Source: Phoronis australis (lineage: Eukaryota > Phoronida > Phoronidae). From it: 64,000 nt of DNA. The notes under the pieces are model-generated. The model worked only from the letters and a program-made list of their open reading frames with translations. It ran no database searches and was not told the DNA's origin. The stretch spans positions 1,231,050 through 1,295,049 of the forward strand of contig NMRA01000034.1 in assembly GCA_002633005.1 (NCBI GenBank). The letters run 5' to 3'. Positions 57,601 to 64,000 of the stretch are shown here, in pieces; within the stretch, counting starts at the first letter, position 1; the number at the start of each line of letters is the position of its first letter. A program made the translations under genes and the position numbers.

Positions 57601-60600
57601 GGGACATTTTAATACTGAGGATGTTACTGTCCTAGACTGTGAGGGGGATTGGTTCAGAAGGGGTGTTAAGGAAGCTGTACATGAACACATCAAGAGTCCC
57701 TCTTTGAATAAACGAGGTGGTTATAGGTTTAATCTGTCACACGTGTGGGATAGTGTCCTGACCTCAATGCCATGCCGTCTGGCTAAAACGCCACCTATCA
57801 GCCAGAATAGTAACAACATCAATAGCCAAGCTGAAGTCCGTGAGAGACAGACGCAATGTCGCTAACTTTAGTAAGTTTTATTTCCAGTATTAGTTTCAAA
57901 TTTCATCTGTTATATAATCTTACCTCACAGCTGGAGTGCGTGATATGGTTTTAGAAAGTCTTGAGCCCATCTTTTATTCATCTGTGTAACCACAGTCCTA
58001 TGTGTGGCACAACCCAGAATACTCAATACAAAAAGGCTACTGAATGCCGGCAAGAAACCAGTAACCTGCAGATGACATCAGCCTGGGTATCTTGCCATTC
58101 CTACTGTTTGAGCGGAGCACTGAGTGATGAGTCATACACTGCATCATCAATGACCCTGTTGAGCACTGGCGTATAAACTTTAATATGTTTGTTGTTCTAT
58201 ACATTGAAACTAAATTGTCTGTTGTCTCACAGGTAATGTACGCCTTCAAGTGCCTGATACCCTTGACGCTGATCTTGATCTGACTGCTGACCACATCATG
58301 GTAGAAAATGACTTAGTGGTGTATGATGCAGAAGAACACGACAGTCCTGATGGCAGACGGCGATACAAAGGTGGGTGTGAATCTAGTCAGACTCTGATTT
58401 TGTGCCCCCTTGCAACGCTATTCACAGTTACCACAGGCTGCTAAAGGAGCGTTCGCACTGGGCGTATGTAGCGTTGTGTAGTACAGCATATTGAGTACTA
58501 TGTGGGGCTGCGTAATGCAGTGTGTTGAGTACTATGTAGGATTGTGTAATGCAGCATATTGAGTACTATGTAGGGTTGTGTAGTGCACTATATTGAGTAC
58601 TATGGAGGGTTGTGTAGTGCACTATATTGAGCACTATGTAGGATTGTGTAATGCAGCATATTGATTACTATGTAGGGTTGTGTAGTGCACTATATTGAGT
58701 ACTATGGAGGGTTTTGTAGTGCACTGTATTGAGCACTATGGAGGGTTGTGTAGTGCACTATATTGAGTACAACGGAGGGTTGTTTAGTGCACTATATTGA
58801 GTACTATGGAGGTTTGTTTAGTGCACTATATTGAGTACTATGGAGGGTTGTTTAGTGCACTATATTGAGTACTATGGAGGGTTGTGTAGTGCACTATATT
58901 GAGTACTATGGAGGGTTGTTTAGTGCAGCATATTGAGAACTTATTGTTGTTGATGTTGTGTCTATGCTGTTCCCATGGCAAAGCAGTTCATCAGATGAAC
59001 GTCAAAAATTATTAAGCATGTGTATTTTTTGGAATAATTTCTGCAAAGAGCACTAGGTGCAGAAAGTTTACTTAACACTTGGCTGCTGTATGCTATGCCT
59101 AAACAACGGGCAACTTTAAATTTACTCAGTGGCAACAATGCTTTAACTGTCCTTCCAGTAGATACATTCATTCAGGTAGTTACATTGGACTGTTATCTCA
59201 CCATTGCCTCCATGATAATCAAGTGCTATCTGTTCTTAAGTGCGTTAGATTTTTTAAATTTCCCTATTTTGGCAATTACAAATTTGTAAAAAAATGCGAG
59301 TGGTCACTACATTATTACAGCCACCTAAACCAAGGCACTTCTAGTTATATTTATTTTATGATTGAAATCCTTTTGAAAACAGATCAATCATTGCACTGTC
59401 ATTTATACTTTAACTGGCAGTGCTTATTTACCGTTTTACTGGTTTGCTTTTTGTGGTTTTTGAGTACCTCAAAATTTAGCACAAGAAGTTACAATGTTGA
59501 CATTTTTTCTTCTGTGTTTCGTTTTGATGCCCATTGCATTTCCTATGGAATAATAAGAGACCTGGAAGGGGTCACTTTCTTCATTTTGAGGTTATTTTAG
59601 CTCAAACAGTATCTCGTAAAATTCCACAGTTTGACCTTGTCAAAAGTACGTCAATTTCAGAATAGTGATTATCCCCTCTGCGTTTCATTAAGTGGTGATT
59701 GTTGTTGGGATTGTTTTAGCTTATGGGAACAATCTGAGAAGAGAGATTTCTTCTAATTAATAAATTCAAAATCTTCGTCTGAATTCAGTCACACTTAATG
59801 TCTACACTTAGGTTTTTCTTTTGTTTAGTGAAGCATCATTGTAAAATTTGATGTCATGCTCTCGTACCAAACATCAAAATATTTTTTAAATAATGAATCT
59901 GATTTGAAATAAATAATCACATTCAAATGTTGTATTGTCAGTGTTGTAAACTGACTGCTTTATGCCTTTTATGCCAAACTGTGTCGAATCCCTTTTACTT
60001 TACTCAAGCATTAGAAAGAGAAGGGTTTTAGCTATACCTAGTGAATATAAAATCTCCAGTATTGTTGTACCTTACGCCAGCGCGACGATAACGCCAACCT
60101 ATGCATTACCTACTCACGACCTATATGCCGATCCTTCACGTAGCAATTTTTTTCATGAGTACACAACCAACAATGCAACTCTATGCTAGCCCTGAGTGAA
60201 AGACTCTTAAACTATCCTTCTGGTGCATTCCTTTTCCTGATGAACGATTTGTAGTTGCAAAACTGGCATTAACTTTAAATCTTTGAATTAACAGCGAAAG
60301 TCTCGATCAATTCTGACTCATTTTTGGAGCAGCAGTTCATACCACATTTTTAACTGCAATTAAACTTTAAACTGAGGTGCTTGCTTATGGAGTGCTTGCT
60401 TATGGAGTGCTTGCTTATGGAGTGCTTGCTTATGGAGTGCTTCTTATGGAGTGCTTGCTTATGGAGTGCTTGCTTATGGAGTGCTTGCTTATGGAGTGCT
60501 TGCTTATGGAGTGCTTCTTATGGAGACTAGCAGTACTGTTGTAGATAAGTGTGTTACTTTGTTTTCGTAGGAAAACTAAATGGTGGATCTGACCATCATT

Positions 60601-60680
60601 CAATCACTGCGGATACAGCCAAAGGAAGAATTGTCGCGGAATCTGTGAACTGGTTTGACACACTGAAATTTGAAAAGTAA
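48391..60680 (+). CDS. FAM185A: FAM185A homologue (DUF4097-like, mitochondrial-type presequence; 9 coding exons)
   Basis: Coding exons: 48391-48609, 50014-50123, 50869-51005, 52033-52142, 54191-54283, 56307-56487, 56961-57059, 58233-58370, 60571-60680. They join to 1197 nt, encoding 398 aa (human FAM185A is about 392 aa). The N-terminus (MSCLASVLKLCSRGSSHLLK, then TTMRRTLPSFCVSR) has no acidic residues, is rich in Arg, Lys, Ser and Leu, and looks like a mitochondrial targeting sequence. The rest is a series of short beta-repeat phrases typical of DUF4097: NIHVHSMSGNIVCRDSIQGN, DKLQGQHIKVRSENGDIKTK, SQTGEIRLGSCHGKIVTDVS, DTVDGNLQACVKKGYFEGHI. The C-terminal AKGRIVAESVNWFDTLKFEK matches the family's ending. 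The molecular function is not established for the family. The intron before the last exon holds a 34-bp and a 15-bp minisatellite. An upstream exon must exist. Confidence 0.93.
48879..49542. mobile_element. Foldback element with Penelope-like remnant (FAM185A intron)
   Basis: The left arm (about 48879-49072) matches the reverse complement of the right arm (about 49337-49542): AGGCCTTTGTC, TTGATAAGGATATCACT against TTGATAAGGATGTCACT, TTAATTGAACGCC against ATAATTGAACACC, and ATCTTGATTTTGATT. The 260-bp centre has an open phrase PSVTIPYKRAESVE. It resembles the conserved I/V-PY block after the reverse transcriptase in Penelope-like elements; this assignment is tentative. Confidence 0.7.
54793..55830 (+). 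repeat. CCTAGTGGC repeat family, copy 8 (FAM185A intron)
   Basis: The heads TTTTTATGCGCTCACATGTA (54797) and GTATGCACCCACATGTGG (54983) are followed by modules with CCTTAGTGGAAATTTTAG, GTTTTCATGAAATTTAG and a degenerate GTGGCAATTC. The R2 repeat (55060-55260) sits inside it. It is sense to FAM185A. Confidence 0.65.
55060..55260 (+). repeat. Dispersed repeat R2, copy 2
   Basis: GAGCTTGGAATTTTCTTCTT, TTAAGAGGATTTCCTC, TTTCCTCTT and CTCTTTTTTATCATTATTG align with the reverse strand of 36780-36985. It is inserted in the sense orientation of FAM185A, as copy 1 is for SENP. Confidence 0.65.
56565..56660 (+). repeat. Dispersed repeat R4 (also at 165-255)
   Basis: ACATATAGATTATTACATGG, then GAAGTTGTTATC and TTTTTGGAGAATT match 171-245 in the same order and strand. 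It sits 75 bp beyond the donor of a FAM185A exon. Confidence 0.7.
57413..57910. mobile_element. Penelope-like retroelement fragment with inverted duplicated end
   Basis: The open frame 57524-57865 (+) contains VTVLDCEGDWFRRGVKEAVH, then EHIKSPSLNKRGGYRFNLSH and VWDSVL. This is the C-terminal part of the GIY-YIG endonuclease of Penelope-like elements (usual pattern: VLDRE.W..R.VKEAI......PSLNR.GG......V). The reverse transcriptase and the N-terminal GIY-YIG half are absent. The 88 bp after the frame (57823-57910) is repeated in inverted orientation at 57413-57500, so the whole fragment is a foldback. It lies in a FAM185A intron and is not a functional element. Confidence 0.8.
58495..58936. repeat. 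34-bp minisatellite, 13 units
   Basis: 442 bp equals exactly 13 x 34. The consensus unit is GTACTATGGAGGGTTGTGTA plus GTGCACTATATTGA. A second variant (TGTAGGATTGTGTAATGCAGC type) occupies mainly the first units and one later position. A partial unit precedes it (about 58467-58494). It is intronic in FAM185A, 125 bp after an exon. Confidence 0.95.
60377..60524. repeat. 15-bp minisatellite with a 4+1 higher-order pattern
   Basis: Ten units of GTGCTTGCTTATGGA, in which units 5 and 10 lack one base (GTGCTTCTTATGGA). The array is therefore two copies of a 74-bp block (four long units plus one short). It ends 46 bp before the last FAM185A exon. Confidence 0.95.
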
Positions 60681-60741
60681 TTATGGTGACTTAAGTCTTT
60701 GTTACAAGTTTTTCGTTAAGTCACACGCAGCGTTATATGGA

Positions 60742-60747
60742 AATAAA
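60742..60747 (+). terminator. FAM185A poly(A) signal
   Basis: A canonical AATAAA 62 nt after the FAM185A stop codon, followed by a T/G-rich stretch (CTTTTGCTTTGTTT). This is the usual layout for cleavage and polyadenylation. Confidence 0.75.
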
Positions 60748-60970
60748 CTTTTGCTTTGTTTAAAGGCTTTAACTTCAGTGAGTTTACTCTGTATGACCCT
60801 AGTTTGACATCATGGTAAAACGCTATGGACTGAGTGAAGCTTGCTACTTCACTCATCTCCTCAAACTCAATTGCAGATTGCAGTGTACTCTTTCAATCTC
60901 AAGGGCTGCATGGAGCTTTAATTAAAGCTGAATTTTTACGAACTGTCCAAATATGAACATCTAGGGGTTC

Positions 60971-61400
60971 AGTGGCCGGTTGCATGACAGTCCCAAATAG
61001 GGATTCAACTAGTAAGTTCCCCAAGACTTTTGCGTATTTGTTTTGTTCTTTGCTCATAGATGTAATATTTTTTCTATCATTTTATCTTTATTATGATCTC
61101 CTCATTAACTAAATAACAATATATAGCTAAAAACTGAGCCATTAATTCAATCAAAATATAATTGGGACTTAGTCCTTAAATTAAGGGTTTGTTGCATGAT
61201 AAGATCCCAACTTATTTTCACCGATATTATAGAATTCACCCTCAAGTTGTATCGAAGACAAAAATTGACTTAGTACTGAGACTCAAACAGCATAAAAAAG
61301 GCAATCAGTGTTTTCACAAAGCACACAAATACGCAGTAGATTTAGGGAACTTAGTTAATGAGTAGCTATTTGGGACTGTTTCATGAAGCCGGGCACTGGC
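60971..61400. mobile_element. MITE-like inverted-repeat element
   Basis: The left end GGCCGGTTGCATGACAGTCC, then CAAATAG, TAAGTTCCCCAAGA and GCGTATTTGT, is matched in inverted order on the right (GCGTATTTGT, AAGTTCCCTAAAT, CAAATAG, GACTGTTTCATGAAGCCGGG). Imperfect arms of about 80 bp bound about 270 bp of non-coding sequence. Confidence 0.7.
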
Positions 61401-61999
61401 AACTATGTTTACATCCAGTTTTAGTTGCTATGTCATACGAGTGTTTGGCGATTCAAGTCTATAATGAATATATGGGGACAGTGTATATTGAATTCTATAT
61501 CTGAAATCATGTTATGTTAAAAACCACACTTCAATTCCCTTTACTGCCTTCATTGATATGTTACTCTGTGCACCCAATACTGTTGACATGTCACTGAAGA
61601 TGGTTACAGGTGGTTAGTTATTGAGTGTGATGATTAAAATTCAGTCAAGACATGTTAACATGCCATTAATGATTCAGGTTGTTTTACAGCGAATAAGAAA
61701 GCATCAGTAGGTATTCAGGCAAAGTATACAGTCTTTCATGTTGTAACTATCGAAGTGTATTTCTTATCTTTCTCTTTCTGTTGCTGGCATGGTACACTCT
61801 GTCGTAGGTGTTTTCGGTTTATTAAAAGCTGAATTTGTGTCTTTGGGAGTGAGTGCACATTCTAACAGTTTCCTTCACAATGCATGCTATGATATTTCAA
61901 ACTCAAGTACTGTTCCAATTCATCAATGGTCATGGCAGTGATTGTCCAATGAGCTTCTACAGTAACTGGTTAGTTCAGTTTTAAGATACATGTACTTAT

Positions 62000-62290
62000 G
62001 ACCCCAGAAAAATGTCCAATTTTGGAACATCATATCCCAGAAATGGCTGCTGGAGATCGTATTCACATGAAACTTTTTTTAAATGTACTTTAACACAGTT
62101 CTTCATAACTGTTTTAGGACTTGTTTTTAAAATGTTCCACTTTTGCATGAGGGGCTATCAAGAATAGGACATATGTTTTTTTCATGAAAAGTCTTTGAAG
62201 CTGCATCAAATGAAAAAAACTCAAACTGTGGCTTTTTTGAGATTAATTTGTTTTGAACATTCATCATACAAAATTTGGTCATGTTTTGAC
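62000..62290 (+). repeat. Dispersed repeat R3, copy 2
   Basis: It aligns with 37190-37500: CCCAGAAATGG, CACTTTTGCATGAGGGGCTA, TTTGAAGCTGCA, TTTTTTGAGATTAAT, and CATACAAAATTTGGTCATG at the end. Confidence 0.65.
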
Positions 62291-64000
62291 CTTGTACCTT
62301 TCTTTTTTGCTAATTTCCTAAAAAGTAATCACGTGAACTTATTTGTGGTTGATTGAATAAATTTAAAAATAAAATTCTAAAGTGCTTTGATGACCATTCA
62401 CCTCTACCTGCTTTATTTGTTTTGAAGTTAAACCTTGAATGTTTTCCATGAGACCTAATGAGACACTTGATATTTACATGTACTAGGTGGTGCTTGTGAA
62501 GAATGGATCTTTCATCTGCTAGGAAAATCCAAAATTCTTCAACAAGTTGGGAGACTGTGGGATACTGGTGCTTTGTTAACTGCATGCATGCACGCAAATG
62601 GGACCATTGCGTCACATGCGCCACCTGGTGAATTTCGAGCTACCCATTAAATTTAATGCATCTGAAATCTGTTTTGAAAATTTCTGATGTGAAATTATTG
62701 CACTGGTACTCAATTCAATTCTGAACCTATTCACAAGCAAAGAGCAAGTAAGATGGTTCCTTCTTGAAAGTGCACAACTCTGAAATTGCATGTCCACGGG
62801 TTGGTGCTACTTGTAAAATGTTTGCAATTTACTGTGTGCCCTTATTACCTGATTGTGTGCCTGATTGTAGAAACATTAAACTGGATGGATACATTATTGA
62901 TCTTTAATGAACATATTTAAGATCTTAGGATGTTTCAAGAAATGTTCTGACCTAAAATGTCATCATATGTTTGTGACAAAGAATTAACTATCTTAAATAT
63001 ATTTTTCAATTCGTTTTCAGCCCATAGCTTTCATAGTGACAGAAACATGTAACTTGCTCCAACTACGTACAAATTGAGGTATTCCACATATTTTGGGCCT
63101 TGTTGACCAATCAATTCATTCATCATTAATTTTGTTTTACTTCAGGGCTGCCTACTATAACAGATTTTTCTTGTACATTCTTTTTGAGCCTAAATATCTC
63201 TACGCATGGATTTTCAAATATTATGGATTTTGAGCATTAATTTGTTTTCCTTCAAAAACATCTGATAAAAGTTTAAAATATCTTGTAAGAACCAGATCAT
63301 GAAAGATGAATGCAGAAAATACTGGAAAGTGGCAGTACGGATAGTCAGGAATGCAAGATTTAGATGAGATGATGTATTATGAGTGCTTTCATTAATGTAA
63401 TTTTCATACAAACTTTACCTTTCATTATAGGTCAATTGCTGTTGCTTTGTGAAAGACTGACCATTGAAAATTGCCCTTACTTTGCTTTGCTTTGCGGGGT
63501 ATCATCTGCTTTGGAAATCGTGTTAAGATACGGAGAGCGAAATTTCGTAGGTGAATATTATGAGGAATTGGATTTCATAGGAAGTGTGATAAAGGAATTC
63601 GCTGCATTTCGTCAAACTGAGAACCTGGCACCCACCACATTGGCATGGAATGGATAAGGAATGACAAGATGTTGAGATTTGTAGGACCTGGTTACTTAAC
63701 ACTAATGAACACTCAGATGAAATGCCCATGGGTGTTTATTTGGCGTTACAACTTTCTGGTGTCAAGTGTCCAGATATTGGGGGCATTTATTCAGAAAATT
63801 TCCTCTTAAAAGCCTACTCAGCATCAACTTTTTGTCACAAAATCAGTTTTGTGAAGCATTTATCATTTATAGAAACGAACAAGGTGTTGGCAAATTATGC
63901 ATTTATTAACATGAAATTTAAAAACACAGTTTTAAGTAAAAAATGTTAAAGTCAGCAAAACTGACTTTCCATTTACACACCTTTTTCTGAATAAATGCCC

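Larger units (their letters stand above)
60748..64000. other. 3' intergenic region, repeats only
   Basis: I recognise no exon. Contents: a 430-bp inverted-repeat element (60971-61400), a copy of repeat R3 (62000-62290) and unassigned AT-rich DNA. A 92-codon open frame (63379-63657) has a hydrophobic start but no motif and no splice context, so I do not call it a gene. Confidence 0.55.

Noticed and set aside
59223-59600. 125-codon hydrophobic open frame (+)
   Set aside because: Composition is that of T-rich intron DNA read in phase, with no motif, and it lies inside a FAM185A intron.

Overview
The window looks like nuclear DNA of a non-vertebrate animal, probably a marine invertebrate. The genes are split into short exons by long AT-rich introns with GT..AG borders, the encoded proteins are animal families, and much of the non-coding DNA is old interspersed repeat, foldback elements and minisatellites. 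I see nothing bacterial. The species cannot be fixed from the sequence; a deuterostome or lophotrochozoan is my guess, at low confidence. Two single N positions (5568, 35686) and one 236-base N run (41910-42145) mark assembly uncertainty. LAYOUT: 1-7785 has no recognisable gene and holds repeats, including a long foldback at about 5742-6325. 7786-17750 (+) is a complete ten-exon METTL2 homologue (tRNA m3C32 methyltransferase, 362 aa). 17751-19547 is a convergent intergenic space. 19548-39476 (-) is a SENP1/SENP2-type SUMO protease in at least 18 exons, with the whole catalytic triad; its first coding exon was not found. 39477-48359 is gene-poor and contains a tandem repeat, an N gap, a 230-bp inverted-repeat element, a CpG-richer patch with two possible first exons (about 44640-45022), and a 1.15-kb higher-order repeat. 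48391-60680 (+) is a nine-coding-exon FAM185A homologue (398 aa, DUF4097-like repeats behind a mitochondrial-type presequence). 60748-64000 has only repeats. All exon joins were checked by hand for reading phase: the three coding sequences close with no frame conflict, which is strong internal support. The three genes are functionally unrelated housekeeping genes (tRNA modification, SUMO processing, a poorly known mitochondrial protein) and form no pathway. MOST INTERESTING: (1) one repeat family with CCTAGTGGC-type motifs has a strict 145/161/146-bp higher-order period, and all eight copies lie in the transcribed (sense) orientation of the gene they sit in or next to. (2) Several foldback elements, two of them carrying Penelope-like retroelement coding remnants. 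(3) A dispersed repeat present once as a single-copy form and once with a segment expanded into a nearly perfect 42-bp x 4 tandem, a minisatellite caught at birth. (4) A strong SUMO-interacting motif in the SUMO protease.
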